DNA of 64,000 bases from Thalassolituus maritimus (GTDB lineage Bacteria; Pseudomonadota; Gammaproteobacteria; Pseudomonadales; Oceanobacteraceae): contig NZ_FTOH01000010.1 of assembly GCF_900156675.1 (NCBI RefSeq), positions 57,832 to 121,831 on the forward strand, in the 5' to 3' direction. Below the pieces are notes generated by a model, which did no database searches, was not told the origin of the DNA, and saw only the letters and a list, made by a program, of their open reading frames with translations. A program made the position numbers and the translations under genes. Position 1 is the first letter of the stretch. Every line of letters begins with the position of its first letter. Below are positions 1-9,612 of this stretch, piece after piece.

Positions 1-531
1 CTCAACGAGATGATTGAAGACCTGCTCAATATGGCGAAGCTGGATGCTCAGCAGGATCACAGTCATTGGTCCGATGTGCATTGCGATAATGTACTGCAGC
101 AAGTCGTTGATGATGCCCGGTTTGAACATCCCGACAGTGAGGTGAACCTTACCCTGGGAGAGGGGCTGCCCGTGATCTTTGGTGATCGCAAACTAATGAA
201 GTCTGCCTTTGAAAACATTACCCGGAACGCCCTGTTGCACACTCAGGAAGGTACGAGCGTTGATCTCTCGGCGCGGATGAAAAACGGCCTGATCCGGGTA
301 GTGATACGTGACCATGGACCGGGGGTACCTGAGGATAAGCTGAACGATCTGCTGCGCCCGTTTGTTCGTGCGGAATCTGCGCGCGAGCGCCTTGGGCAGG
401 GGCATCGGGGTTTTGGTCTGGGCCTGGCGATCGCTCATCGTGTCGTGTCCCATCATAGAGGCCAGATTACGCTGCGTAATCATCGCGATGGTGGCCTGAT
501 GGTCACAATTGATCTACCCCCGGCGGGTTGA
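1..531 (+). CDS. Sensor histidine kinase, C-terminal part (gene begins before the window)
   Basis: The reading frame is open from base 1, so only the last 176 residues are present. The start of the fragment matches the end of a HisKA dimerisation helix (ML/EDLL-N-AKLD pattern). It is followed by a complete HATPase_c domain: N box with ENITRNALLHT, G1 box DHGPGVPED, F box RPFVRAE, and G2 box GFGLGLAIAHRV. It would autophosphorylate on a His lying upstream of the window and pass phosphate to a response regulator. The ATP-binding domain looks intact. The sensor domain, cognate regulator and signal cannot be seen. The style is that of EnvZ/CpxA-type membrane kinases. Family assignment is firm; specific identity is not. 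Confidence 0.9.
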   Translation, partial: LNEMIEDLLNMAKLDAQQDHSHWSDVHCDNVLQQVVDDARFEHPDSEVNLTLGEGLPVIFGDRKLMKSAFENITRNALLHTQEGTSVDLSARMKNGLIRVVIRDHGPGVPEDKLNDLLRPFVRAESARERLGQGHRGFGLGLAIAHRVVSHHRGQITLRNHRDGGLMVTIDLPPAG

Positions 532-626
532 ATTGGCCTCTTTACGTTGGGTTTACTTCTCTCTGCTGTAATAAATTGTTGGGCTGCCGTTACAATACAA
601 GTCTAGAAAAATAAGCAGGTTGTCTT

Positions 627-917
627 GTGCGTTTAATTTCCACTCTTGTTTTGATGTGTCTTCCGGTGTTGGCCCTGGCCAATCCGCCGCAGTCAGGCGC
701 GCGTCCGGATATGTCGGTTGAGTGGAGTAACAGCCAACCAGAACAACGTCAGGCACTGGATAACTTCTATCAGGCGCTGCAACAAATGCCACCAGGTGCT
801 GGTAGCTCTGATATCAATGAACGGCAACGTCACCTTGAGCAGTTGCGTGATATGTCGACGGAGCAGCGTCAGGAGATGTTCCGTAACTTCGTTCAGGACG
901 CTGAGCGTCGCCGCTAA
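627..917 (+). CDS. Small secreted (periplasmic) protein of unknown function
   Basis: A 96-residue protein starting with GTG, with a weak AGCAGG-like ribosome site just upstream. The first 18 residues form a clear signal peptide ending ALA, so it should be exported. The mature part is short, helical, rich in Gln/Glu/Arg, and has two E-Q-R-Q motifs, the second as STEQRQEMF. This is loosely like the LTxxQ motif of Spy/CpxP periplasmic chaperones. It lies 95 bases behind the sensor-kinase fragment on the same strand. A link to envelope stress sensing is only an inference from these two facts. Confidence 0.6.
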   Translation: MRLISTLVLMCLPVLALANPPQSGARPDMSVEWSNSQPEQRQALDNFYQALQQMPPGAGSSDINERQRHLEQLRDMSTEQRQEMFRNFVQDAERRR

Positions 918-1008
918 AAATTCCTCCCTTAAGAATTGCGTCATTTCGGCAATGGACAAATGCCATCCAGTCGATACAGTGTTGCCCGTCTAATCTCGGG
1001 AAACCAGC

Positions 1009-2043
1009 ATGAAAACACGTATCACTGAACTCTTAGGTATCGAAGCTCCCCTGATCCTTCCGGGTATGAGCTGGATTTCTACACCTCAGCTAGTTGCTGC
1101 CGTATCGAATGCGGGCGGTCTGGGTATTCTGGCCAGTGGCCCACTGACTCCAGAAGAAACCCGAGCTTCTATTCGTGAGATCCGTGAGCTGACGGATAAG
1201 CCTTTCGGTGTGGGTGTTACTCTGCTGATGCCTGGCGCTAAAGAAAACGCCATGATCGCTCTGGAAGAGAAGGTGCCAGTAATTAACTTTTCACTGGGTA
1301 AAGGCGACTGGTTGGTGAAAAAGGCTCATGAGTATGGTGGCAAAGTCATCGCAACTGTTGTCTCCGAGAAACATGCTCTGTCAGCCCAGAGCATCGGTGC
1401 GGATGCCTTGTTGGTCACTGGCCATGAGGCAGCAGCCCACGGCGGTGATGTGACTTCACTGGTGTTGGTACCGTCGATTGCCAGTAAAGTCGATATTCCA
1501 GTCATCGCTACCGGCGGCTTTGCCGATGCACGTGGCCTGATGGCTGCACTTTCTCTTGGTGCTGAGGCTGTGGCAATGGGCTCGCGCTTTGCAACCAGCG
1601 CTGATAGCCCTCTGCATAATCACGTGAAAGAAACGGTGGTTAAAAAGTCTGAGCAGGAAACTATCTACTCAAAGAACTTTGATGGTCTCTGGGCTCGCGT
1701 TATGAAAACGCCACGCTCAATCAAAGAAACCAAACGCCCGATGAATCTCATCATGGCCGGTCTCGAAGCGACGAAAGCGGCAAAGATAGTAAAACAGCCG
1801 GTCTGGAAGATCATGCTGGGCATGTTAGTTATGCTGGATAAAATCAAACTGCTTGCCTACTTTGGCGCAAGCGTTCCTCGTTTACAGGCTGCGACCATTG
1901 ATGGGGACCTTGATAAGGGTGTTCAGTTTATTGGTCAGACCCAGGGGTTGATTGAAGACATCCCAACGGTGCAGGAGCTGGTCGATCGTATCCTGGCGGA
2001 TGCTGAAGCGATGCATGAAAGCAATAACCGCTTCTTTTCCTGA
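1009..2043 (+). CDS. Nitronate monooxygenase family flavoprotein
   Basis: A 344-residue FMN-dependent TIM-barrel protein of the nitronate monooxygenase / 2-nitropropane dioxygenase family, which oxidises alkyl nitronates. Seen in the sequence: N-terminal IEAPLILPGMSWIS substrate/FMN segment, NAGGLGILASG, the GHEAAAHGGD motif carrying the catalytic-type His, and the phosphate-binding VIATGGFADARG and EAVAMGSRF loops. Length is usual for the family. A strong terminator follows, so it appears monocistronic. The true physiological substrate of such proteins is often unknown; some relatives act on enoyl substrates. Confidence 0.85.
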   Translation: MKTRITELLGIEAPLILPGMSWISTPQLVAAVSNAGGLGILASGPLTPEETRASIREIRELTDKPFGVGVTLLMPGAKENAMIALEEKVPVINFSLGKGDWLVKKAHEYGGKVIATVVSEKHALSAQSIGADALLVTGHEAAAHGGDVTSLVLVPSIASKVDIPVIATGGFADARGLMAALSLGAEAVAMGSRFATSADSPLHNHVKETVVKKSEQETIYSKNFDGLWARVMKTPRSIKETKRPMNLIMAGLEATKAAKIVKQPVWKIMLGMLVMLDKIKLLAYFGASVPRLQAATIDGDLDKGVQFIGQTQGLIEDIPTVQELVDRILADAEAMHESNNRFFS

Positions 2044-2052
2044 TGGCGCCAT

Positions 2053-2086
2053 GCAGGCTATCTGCGGATAGCCTGCTTTGATTTTT
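2053..2086 (+). terminator. Rho-independent terminator after the nitronate monooxygenase gene
   Basis: A perfect 10-bp stem GCAGGCTATC / GATAGCCTGC with loop TGCG, followed by TTTGATTTTT, ten bases after the stop codon. Confidence 0.85.
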
Positions 2087-2326
2087 ATTCCCCTCTTTTT
2101 CGTTTACACCTTTTTTGAGGTGGTCTTTCCGGTTTTTTCTGGCCAATTTCATTCTTAGGTATGAGGCTGTCCGGATAATGCACGGATCCGCGTAGTCCTT
2201 TTGTAACCCTGTCTCTATTAATCCTTCTTTGTCCGCATAAAGCATTCTTCAAAAGATAGACATTCGTATACTTATTACCGCTCTGGCCAAAGCACCAAAT
2301 AAAAATAAAAGGGTGAGGAACAGAAA

Positions 2327-3262
2327 ATGAAAAAATATCTGCTTACCGCAGTAGCAGCGGTTACTGTGTCTTCTCAGGTACTGGCGATGTCAGAAACCTT
2401 AGATACCGGTTATACCGAAACAAAATATCCTATCGTGCTTGTTCATGGATTTCTCGGATTTGAACAACTCGTGGGTGTTGATTACTGGTACAAAATTCCA
2501 GAAACACTGCAACAGGATGGTGCAGAAGTCTTTGTCGCAACCGTTTCAAATACGAACTACCCGGAAGTTCGTGGAGAGCAGTTAATTGATCAGGTTGAAG
2601 ACATTCTGGCGATTACGGGCGCAGAAAAAGTAAATCTGATTGGCCATAGTCATGGTGGCCCTACGACGCGTTATGCGGGCTCGGTTCGTCCCGATATTAT
2701 CGCGTCAGTCTCTTCTATTTCAGGCGTCAATAAAGGCACTGTGGTTGCCGATACATTAATTGAGTGGTCCGATAACTCTGAAGTGTTCGGTACTGCCTTC
2801 GATGTATTTATTTCTGGTATTTCTGAATTTATCTCTTTTGCTTCAGGCAGTGATCTGCCACTAGCGCCGGTTGAGTCTGTCCGCTCTATGACAACGGAGG
2901 CATCGGTTATCTTCAACGCGGCGCATCCGGGTGGGATTCCTGACAGCGAGTGCGGTGAAGGTGATTACGAGTATAACGGTGTGCGTTATTACTCCTGGGC
3001 AGGGGCGAAACCAGCAACCAACCTTTTGGATCCGCTGGAACCGATTACCATAGCATTTTCTCAGTTCTTCCCGGACGGGGTCGCTAACGATGGTTTTGTG
3101 GACCCGTGCACGAGCAACCTGGGTATGGTCATTCGCAATGACTTTGCGATGACTCATCTGGATGAAGTCAACCAGATGCTCGGAATTCATGACCTGAATG
3201 AAACTGACCCATTGACGGTATTTCGTACACACGCCAACCGTCTGAAGAACGACGGACTGTAA
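2327..3262 (+). CDS. lipA: Secreted triacylglycerol lipase (family I, Pseudomonas type)
   Basis: A 311-residue exported lipase hydrolysing long-chain triglycerides outside the cell. Residues 1-20 form a signal peptide ending VLA. The mature enzyme has the oxyanion-hole segment VLVHGFLGF, the nucleophile motif GHSHGG (Ser108), a catalytic Asp in NDGFVDP (Asp255), a catalytic His in MTHLDEV (His277), and two cysteines (209 and 261) placed as in the family disulfide. A good ribosome site (AGGAACAGAAA before ATG) supports the start. The next gene, one base downstream, is its dedicated foldase, as known for family I.1/I.2 lipases. Export is presumably by Sec followed by type II secretion. Confidence 0.92.
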   Translation: MKKYLLTAVAAVTVSSQVLAMSETLDTGYTETKYPIVLVHGFLGFEQLVGVDYWYKIPETLQQDGAEVFVATVSNTNYPEVRGEQLIDQVEDILAITGAEKVNLIGHSHGGPTTRYAGSVRPDIIASVSSISGVNKGTVVADTLIEWSDNSEVFGTAFDVFISGISEFISFASGSDLPLAPVESVRSMTTEASVIFNAAHPGGIPDSECGEGDYEYNGVRYYSWAGAKPATNLLDPLEPITIAFSQFFPDGVANDGFVDPCTSNLGMVIRNDFAMTHLDEVNQMLGIHDLNETDPLTVFRTHANRLKNDGL

Positions 3263-3263
3263 T

Positions 3264-4214
3264 ATGAAAACCAGCATAGTCGTTGTCGTTCTGCTGTTGT
3301 CAGCGACCGTCGCTGGCTTTTACTGGCTGCCGCAAGGTGATCTTGTGATCAGCCCTTCAGATCCATTTTCATCGCAGCCGGATGACTATCGAGGGCCTAT
3401 AGCGGCCACGCCGATGCATGCTCGCATTCATCAATCCGCAACCTTCAGAGGGGCATCACCCGATGGGCGGTTGCAGGTATTGAATGGTGCCCTGCTGATC
3501 AATCGCGATCTGAAACGTTGGATGGATTTTTATCTCAGCTCTGTGGGTGAATTCAGTATTGAAGAAATTACTGAATTTATGGAAGCAGAGATGCGCACTT
3601 TGCCAGCGCCTGCAGATCAGCAGGCGCTGGACCTTTTGAATAAGTATCTTGCGTATCTCGATGATATTTCCCGATACGATGAAGTTAGCGGAAGGAAAAT
3701 AAATGGTGCCGATCTGGCCGGCCTTACAGCGCGTATGGAATGGCTGGAAGATCTGCGGCGGGTGTACTTCGCTGAAGCTACTATTGCCGCTTTTTTTGGT
3801 GATGATGAGGCTTTGGATCGCTACTCTCTGGAAAGAATGCACCTTGCACAGAGCGGCGATACAGAAGCTATGCAGCAGCTGGAAAAAGAACTTCCGCTTC
3901 ACCTTCGTGTTGCACGAGAGAAAGCCCGAGCCATTGAAACGTCTCAGAGCCTGCGGGAATCTATCGATGACCCTGAGGCACTCTGGCAAGCGCGAAAAGA
4001 ACAGTTTGGCGAGGCAGCCGCCGACCGGTTGGCGATTCTGGATGCAGAGCGACAACAGTGGCAGATCAGGCTTGCGGACTACAGAGCATTCCTGGAACGT
4101 AACGCCGATCGCGAAAATATCGAGGCGCTGGCTGAAGCCTACCGCATTGAGAATTTTTCGTCGCTGGAGCAGAAGCGGCTCGATGCCGCCCTGCAGGCGA
4201 ATTCTGATCTGTAA
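3264..4214 (+). CDS. lifO: Lipase-specific foldase (lipase chaperone)
   Basis: A 316-residue inner-membrane-anchored steric chaperone that folds the lipase in the periplasm. It has one N-terminal membrane segment (about residues 4-22), a short variable linker, then the foldase domain with the family signature RWMDFYLSSVGE (canonical RxxFDY(F/L)SAxGE). The rest is almost all helix with repeated E/R/Q-rich segments that wrap the lipase. It starts one base after the lipase stop, so the two are translationally coupled. The canonical Phe is replaced by Met (W-M-D-F). Confidence 0.92.
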   Translation: MKTSIVVVVLLLSATVAGFYWLPQGDLVISPSDPFSSQPDDYRGPIAATPMHARIHQSATFRGASPDGRLQVLNGALLINRDLKRWMDFYLSSVGEFSIEEITEFMEAEMRTLPAPADQQALDLLNKYLAYLDDISRYDEVSGRKINGADLAGLTARMEWLEDLRRVYFAEATIAAFFGDDEALDRYSLERMHLAQSGDTEAMQQLEKELPLHLRVAREKARAIETSQSLRESIDDPEALWQARKEQFGEAAADRLAILDAERQQWQIRLADYRAFLERNADRENIEALAEAYRIENFSSLEQKRLDAALQANSDL

Positions 4215-4230
4215 CTGCAGAATTGGGTTG

Positions 4231-5031
4231 CTATGGCTCAGCTTTGCGAAGGAGCGCCTGTAATGGACTGAACAGTGGTGGTGCAGCGATAAGAATGTTG
4301 TCGCCACACAGCTCGGGGTTCGTCTCTTCACTTAATGTCTGGATGTGGCCAAACGAGGCGCCAGCCTCCCGGGCGATCAGTTGTGCAGCTGCAAAATCCC
4401 AGGGTTTTACTGATTCGTAGTAGCCATCAAGACGCCCGCAAGCGACCCAGCAGATATCGAGTGCTGCAGAACCCAGGCGTCGTATATCGGCGCAGTGTGC
4501 CAGAACCTGCTCCAGTCGCTTCATCAATAGCGGCAAATTATCGATTTCGTATGGGAAACCAGTCGCTATGATTGACCGGGCCAGGTCGGTCTTCTCTGAA
4601 CAGTGAATGGGTAGATCGTTGAGTCTCGCGCCTTTTCCTGATTGTGCATGAAAGGTTTCATCGATAAACGGGTTGTGCACGACGCCGACTCGCGCCTCGC
4701 CATTGTGGTAGTAAGCAATTGAGACAGCGACCTGTGGATGACCATGAGCAAAGTTCACCGTGCCATCAATCGGGTCGACGATCCAAAGATGTTCCTGTTG
4801 GCCGGCTTTAGCCAGCTCATCAGGGTTTAATTCCTCGGACAGAATCTGATGGTCAGGGTAGTTCCGCCGAATAGCCGCTGTAATCAGCTCGTCAGCCGCG
4901 ACGTCGGCCTGAGTCACCAGTTCACTGCCATTTTTGTACGATAGCGACAGCGACTTTCTTTGACTGGCAATGAGGTCGCCGGCCTCTTTCGCTAAACGCA
5001 GCGCCAGAGTCAGAATGTTGGTCTCGTGCAT
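4231..5031 (-). CDS. Inositol monophosphatase family protein
   Basis: A 266-residue Mg-dependent phosphatase of the IMPase/FBPase-like superfamily. The metal-site motifs are present: SEELNPDE (Glu ligand), WIVDPIDGTVNFAHG (the two Asp ligands plus the phosphate loop), and WDFAAAQLIAREAG (third Asp). Length fits the family. It may act on inositol phosphate, another sugar phosphate or, as for SuhB, have a role in ribosome biogenesis; the sequence alone does not decide. It converges with the foldase gene and diverges from the G3E GTPase gene. Confidence 0.85.
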   Translation of the reverse strand: MHETNILTLALRLAKEAGDLIASQRKSLSLSYKNGSELVTQADVAADELITAAIRRNYPDHQILSEELNPDELAKAGQQEHLWIVDPIDGTVNFAHGHPQVAVSIAYYHNGEARVGVVHNPFIDETFHAQSGKGARLNDLPIHCSEKTDLARSIIATGFPYEIDNLPLLMKRLEQVLAHCADIRRLGSAALDICWVACGRLDGYYESVKPWDFAAAQLIAREAGASFGHIQTLSEETNPELCGDNILIAAPPLFSPLQALLRKAEP

Positions 5032-5161
5032 GATTCATTCACCAGCAAAAGTAATTAACTGTGAGTATGCGCTCCCAAAACCGGGCTGACCAGTGAGCTT
5101 ATCGGGGGCGTAAGAGTGATAGAGTGTTACACTGTATCCTTTTATAGCCAGAGCAAACGGT

Positions 5162-6154
5162 ATGACGCGAGTACATCTCATCACTGGGTTTTTAGGCGTG
5201 GGTAAAACGACTGCCATTCTGGACCTTTTGCAACAGTCACCTGAAAACGAGAAGTGGGCGGTGCTGGTTAATGAGTTTGGTGAGGTCGGGGTTGATGGCG
5301 CTATCCTCGAGGCTAACGGCGCGGTGGTACGTGAAGTTCCGGGCGGCTGCCTCTGCTGTGTGTCCGGGCTACCGTTTCAGATGGGGCTGAATATGTTGCT
5401 GGCCAAAGAGAAACCCGACGTTCTTTTGATTGAACCCACCGGTCTGGGTCATCCCCGCAAAGTACTGACAACACTGCGCAGCGACGACTATCGCGAGCTG
5501 CTCACGGCGGGTGCTAATCTTTGCTTAATAGACCCTCGCCACCTTAAAGACCCGCGCTACACCGACAACGATACGTTTAATGACCAGATCACATTGGCTG
5601 ATGTTCTGGTTGCCAATAAAACCGACCTCTGCTCGCCTGATGATCTTGCCGCATTCGATGCACTGGTAGCGTCGGCTAATCCAGCCAAAGCAGCCAGTGT
5701 GCGCACAGTGCAGGGGCAGATTGATGCAAGCTTACTGGCGTTACCAACCAACCCAGATCGCTTGCAGCTGAAAGATCGTGGCCACCATCATCACCACAGC
5801 AAAGAGGCGGTTAAACCTGTTGCGTTAGAGCCGGGTGAAGAACTGCGTCGCCTCGAAAGTCACGGCGAAGGGCATTTTTCCTGTGGCTGGCTTATAACGG
5901 GAACATGGGTTTTTTCTCTGGATGCTCTGCGTCACTGGTTTGACCAGCTGGAGTCAGGTGAAAACAAAGTGGTGCGTGCCAAAGCGTTAATCCGTACCGA
6001 GCAGGGGCATTATGTTCTCAACTGGCGGGATGGTGTACTGTCAGAGATGCCAACGCGTGCGCTGGAAGAAAGTCGGCTTGAAATTATTACCGAGACGCCC
6101 CCGGATTCTGATGCGCTGGAAATGTCCCTGATGAAATGCCGGAGTGAAGGATGA
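5162..6154 (+). CDS. G3E-family GTP-binding metallochaperone (CobW/ZNG-like)
   Basis: A 330-residue P-loop GTPase. Walker A is GFLGVGKTT (residues 9-17), the metal-binding CxCC motif is in GGCLCCVSG (Cys63, 65, 66), the guanine-specificity motif is ANKTD, and a His run near residue 207 (six residues HHHHHS-type) adds a metal-binding loop before the CobW C-terminal domain. Such proteins deliver Zn or another metal to client enzymes in the cytoplasm. The stop overlaps the start of the NUDIX gene (ATGA), so the two are co-translated. No convincing Zur operator was found upstream. Confidence 0.87.
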   Translation: MTRVHLITGFLGVGKTTAILDLLQQSPENEKWAVLVNEFGEVGVDGAILEANGAVVREVPGGCLCCVSGLPFQMGLNMLLAKEKPDVLLIEPTGLGHPRKVLTTLRSDDYRELLTAGANLCLIDPRHLKDPRYTDNDTFNDQITLADVLVANKTDLCSPDDLAAFDALVASANPAKAASVRTVQGQIDASLLALPTNPDRLQLKDRGHHHHHSKEAVKPVALEPGEELRRLESHGEGHFSCGWLITGTWVFSLDALRHWFDQLESGENKVVRAKALIRTEQGHYVLNWRDGVLSEMPTRALEESRLEIITETPPDSDALEMSLMKCRSEG

Positions 6155-6651
6155 AATATTGCCCGCAATGCAAAGCCGATATCAATGTTCAGATTATCGA
6201 TGGTGAAGAGCGGCGTGCCTGTTCGGTACAGTGTGGCTTTGTCTTCTGGGATAATCCGACTCCCGTGGTGGCTGTTGTGGTCGAAACGCCCGGAGGCGTA
6301 GTGCTGGCGCACAATAAACTATGGCCAGCTGGTAAATACAGCATCATCACCGGCTTTCTGGAACGTGGCGAAACACCGGAGATCTGTGCGTTACGGGAAA
6401 CCGAAGAAGAGTTGGGTCTGCGTGGTGAACGAGCGGAGTTTATTGGCTTCGAATTGTTCGATGGTAAGGGGTTTAATGGTCATGAATACAATCAGATTAT
6501 CATTGGTTTTTATGTCTATGCCGAAGGGGGTATCACCCTTGATGAAAACGAATTGGATGAATACAAAATTATCCCCATTGAAAAGCTGAAAGGCTGGGGC
6601 TCAGCGACTGGGAAAATTGTTCAACGCTGGCTCGATCGGAAAAATTCCTAA
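6151..6651 (+). CDS. NUDIX hydrolase with N-terminal zinc ribbon
   Basis: A 166-residue protein. Residues 1-35 hold a zinc-ribbon-like C-x2-C ... C-x3-C pattern (CPQC, CSVQC). The Nudix box follows in the form G-FLERG-E-TPEICAL-RE-TE-EE-LG, with all catalytic Glu residues. Known relatives with a zinc ribbon hydrolyse NADH or other nucleotide diphosphates (NudC is larger). It overlaps the upstream G3E GTPase gene by four bases; a metallochaperone beside a predicted zinc protein is suggestive but unproved. Confidence 0.85.
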   Translation: MKYCPQCKADINVQIIDGEERRACSVQCGFVFWDNPTPVVAVVVETPGGVVLAHNKLWPAGKYSIITGFLERGETPEICALRETEEELGLRGERAEFIGFELFDGKGFNGHEYNQIIIGFYVYAEGGITLDENELDEYKIIPIEKLKGWGSATGKIVQRWLDRKNS

Positions 6652-6797
6652 GCTATTACTGATTGCCGGGAAACCTTATAAAAAATACGTTTAATAAACG
6701 GTAATAAATACGCCGCAAAACCGTAAACAAAGTGACCCGGCAATGACATCTGTTTCTGACTGAATACCCGCTGGTTTTTCTACCGGACGGTGATGTA

Positions 6798-9578
6798 ATG
6801 AAACACTCTCTTCTCTGGCTGGCGATGTTCTCTGCGAGCGCCGCTCATGCCGATATTCTTATTAATGAAACCGATGCTGATAACCCCAGCACAGATACGG
6901 CCGAATTTATTGAGCTGTATGATGGCGGCATCGGTGCTCAGTCTCTGAATGGCTTGTCTCTGGTACTGTTTAACGGCAGTAACGACAGCAGCTACGAGTC
7001 GATTTCACTGAATGGCTTTCAGACAAATTCCGATGGCTATTTTGTTGTTTGTGGTGATGCTTCGAACGTCAGCAACTGCGATCTGGATGTATCTCCGGAC
7101 AGCAACCTTATCCAGAATGGCGCGGATGCTGTGGCTCTGTACAGTCGTCCAGCGACTGATTTTCCGGGTAGCTCAGCGGTGACAACAGAGGAGCTGGTGG
7201 ATGCCGTCGTCTACGATACTAATGATGGCGATGATGCAGGGCTGTTGGTACTTCTGAAAGCTGGTCAGCCTCAATTAAACGAGGCGATGAGCGGCAATAA
7301 AGATCAGCACTCACTGCAGCGTTGTTCTGGTGGTGCGCGGGAGACCGAAGGATTTGTCGCCGACCTACCAACCCCGGGGGAGGCGAACAGCTGTGGCGGC
7401 AGCGAGCCTGAGCCAACGCTGGGTGCGTGCGGTGACGCCGCGACGCCGATCAGCGCGATACAGGGCCTGATTACAGATATCACCAATGATGCCAGTCCGC
7501 TAAATGGTCAGCAGGTGATTGTCGAAGCCATTGTTACAACAGACCTTCAGGGCGGCACTCTGGCGAACGGCGATTATTCGTATCAGTACAGCGGCTTCTG
7601 GTTACAGCAGGCGGATAGCGAAGCTGACGCTGACCCGATGACATCCGAAGGTGTGTTCGTATACAACTACAGTGAAAACGTCTCTGTTGGTGATCGTGTA
7701 CGTCTGCAGGCAACCGTCGGTGAGTACAATAATGTCACTCAGTTGAGCAATATCTCTGACATCGCAGTCTGCTCAAGTGGTAATGCGCTTCCGACTGCGG
7801 TTGAAATGTCTCTACCGGTTGCTGATCTAGCCGAATTTGAAGCGGTCGAAGGTATGCTGGTTGAAAGCGACCAGTCGCTGTTGATCAGTGACCTGTTTGG
7901 TACCGGTTATGGCTTCGGTAATTACGGACAGTTTGCTGTGTCGTCCCGCCTGCATTTTCAGGGCACTGAGATAGCGTTACCCGGCTCGTCAGAAGCGCTT
8001 GCCGCAGAGCCCAATCGTGTACTTGATACTCTGCTGGTTGATGACGGTGTGTCGGCGTCGTATCCGGAATATATTCCTTTCCCGGATGCATCGGGCTTCT
8101 CTGCGGATAACCCGGTACGTATCGGTTATTCCGTCCCTGCATTCCAGGGTGTGATGAACGCGTTCCGCGATAATTACACGGTTATTCCTTCGGCCGTCAC
8201 CATTGATCCGACACACCCACGCACACTGGCGCCGCAGGTGTCCGAGCAGGCGAATCTGGTTGTTGTCGGCATGAATGTGCTCAACTTCTTTAATGGTGAT
8301 GGCATGGGTGGCGGCTTCCCGACCCCTCGTGGCGCACCGACTCAGGACGCACTCGATATGCAGACGGCAAAAATCGTTGCCGCTCTGGATGCCATGGATG
8401 CCGATGTTATTGGTCTGATGGAGCTGGAAAACGACGGCTGGGGTCCTGAAAGCGCTATCGTAGAGCTCACAGCAGCACTGAACGCAGCTCAGGCTCCGGG
8501 CGATGAGTACTCGGTTATTAATCCGGGGGTTGCGGCTTCAGGGTTAGGTACAGATGCTATTGCCGTCGGTCTGATTTATCGCGCTGATCGCGTATCGCCT
8601 GCCGGTGCGGCTCGTGTCCTTGATTCCAGCAACTCACCGCTGGATGAAAATAACACTCCACTGTTTGACGATACCAAAAACCGTCCTGCGCTTATTCAGA
8701 CCTTTAATGTTGATGGCCAGGAAATTACCTTTGCCGTTAACCACCTGAAGTCCAAAGGCTCGGCATGTTACGAGCCTAACGAAGGTGCCGATGGTCAGGG
8801 TAACTGCAACATCAACCGTACTCGCGCAGCTCAGGCGCTGGTCGAGTTTCTTGCTGACGATGAACAGGTCATGATTCTGGGTGATCTGAATGCCTACAGC
8901 CAGGAAGATCCGATGCAGGCTTTCTACAGTGCTGGTTTTACCAATCTTAAGTACACGGAAGCCGCCACCGAAGAACAGCCATACAGCTATACCTTTTCTG
9001 GCCTGTTAGGTTCTCTGGATCATGCGCTGGCGACGAGCGATCTGCTGGCTCAGGTGGTGAGTGTCGATGCCTGGCACATCAACTCGGTGGAAGATTCGCT
9101 GGTGGATTATCTGACCGAAGCCAATGGTCAGCCGTATTCATCCGTTGATAACTACGCCGCGCCAGATGCTTACCGTTCATCTGATCATGATCCGATTGTC
9201 GTTGGTCTGATGATCGAAGCGCCCAATGTTGCACCAGAACAGATAGCCGATATTCCTGTGATTGAAATCACCCGTCGCAATGAAAACATCGAGTTGGACC
9301 TCAGTGCTTATGTGAGCGATGCTGACGGTGACCTTCTGTCGTACGAGGCGTTAACCCTCCCGCAAGGCATGACACTGAGTGCGATGGGGGTTCTCTCTGG
9401 TGTGGCGGATCGTGATTTGCTGAATCAGCTACCTGCGACTGCAACTATTGAAGTCAGTGATGGGGCAGAGAGTGTTCAGCTGGTGGTCGACATCCGGGAT
9501 GAGCGCCCGGTGACGAATTTTTTTAGCAGGATAATTGAGTTATTCCGCTCAATTTTTTCCTGGCTTTTTGGACGTTAA
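6798..9578 (+). CDS. Large extracellular nuclease (ExeM/Xds-like, endonuclease/exonuclease/phosphatase domain)
   Basis: A 926-residue exported protein. Domain order: signal peptide (1-18), lamin-tail-like domain (about 19-135), OB-fold-like segment (about 215-340), EEP nuclease domain (about 485-805), a cadherin/Ig-like domain (about 810-895), and a strongly hydrophobic/amphipathic C-terminal tail ending WLFGR. EEP motifs seen: VVGMNVLNFF, IGLMELENDGWG (metal Glu), NHLKSKG, ILGDLNAY, LDHALA, and SSDHDPIVVG (catalytic His). Relatives degrade extracellular DNA for phosphate supply or biofilm dispersal. The tail could anchor it to the envelope. Confidence 0.88.
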   Translation: MKHSLLWLAMFSASAAHADILINETDADNPSTDTAEFIELYDGGIGAQSLNGLSLVLFNGSNDSSYESISLNGFQTNSDGYFVVCGDASNVSNCDLDVSPDSNLIQNGADAVALYSRPATDFPGSSAVTTEELVDAVVYDTNDGDDAGLLVLLKAGQPQLNEAMSGNKDQHSLQRCSGGARETEGFVADLPTPGEANSCGGSEPEPTLGACGDAATPISAIQGLITDITNDASPLNGQQVIVEAIVTTDLQGGTLANGDYSYQYSGFWLQQADSEADADPMTSEGVFVYNYSENVSVGDRVRLQATVGEYNNVTQLSNISDIAVCSSGNALPTAVEMSLPVADLAEFEAVEGMLVESDQSLLISDLFGTGYGFGNYGQFAVSSRLHFQGTEIALPGSSEALAAEPNRVLDTLLVDDGVSASYPEYIPFPDASGFSADNPVRIGYSVPAFQGVMNAFRDNYTVIPSAVTIDPTHPRTLAPQVSEQANLVVVGMNVLNFFNGDGMGGGFPTPRGAPTQDALDMQTAKIVAALDAMDADVIGLMELENDGWGPESAIVELTAALNAAQAPGDEYSVINPGVAASGLGTDAIAVGLIYRADRVSPAGAARVLDSSNSPLDENNTPLFDDTKNRPALIQTFNVDGQEITFAVNHLKSKGSACYEPNEGADGQGNCNINRTRAAQALVEFLADDEQVMILGDLNAYSQEDPMQAFYSAGFTNLKYTEAATEEQPYSYTFSGLLGSLDHALATSDLLAQVVSVDAWHINSVEDSLVDYLTEANGQPYSSVDNYAAPDAYRSSDHDPIVVGLMIEAPNVAPEQIADIPVIEITRRNENIELDLSAYVSDADGDLLSYEALTLPQGMTLSAMGVLSGVADRDLLNQLPATATIEVSDGAESVQLVVDIRDERPVTNFFSRIIELFRSIFSWLFGR

Positions 9579-9612
9579 CTTCTGAATATGTCATACGCCA
9601 GTCGTAGGCAGA

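Noticed and set aside
2270..2326. Sigma-54 promoter before the lipase gene
   Set aside because: A TGGCC...GCAC string is present, but GG and GC are not ten bases apart as required.
3456..4331. 291-codon frame antisense to the lipase foldase
   Set aside because: Pure shadow of a well-supported gene, with no domain or ribosome site.
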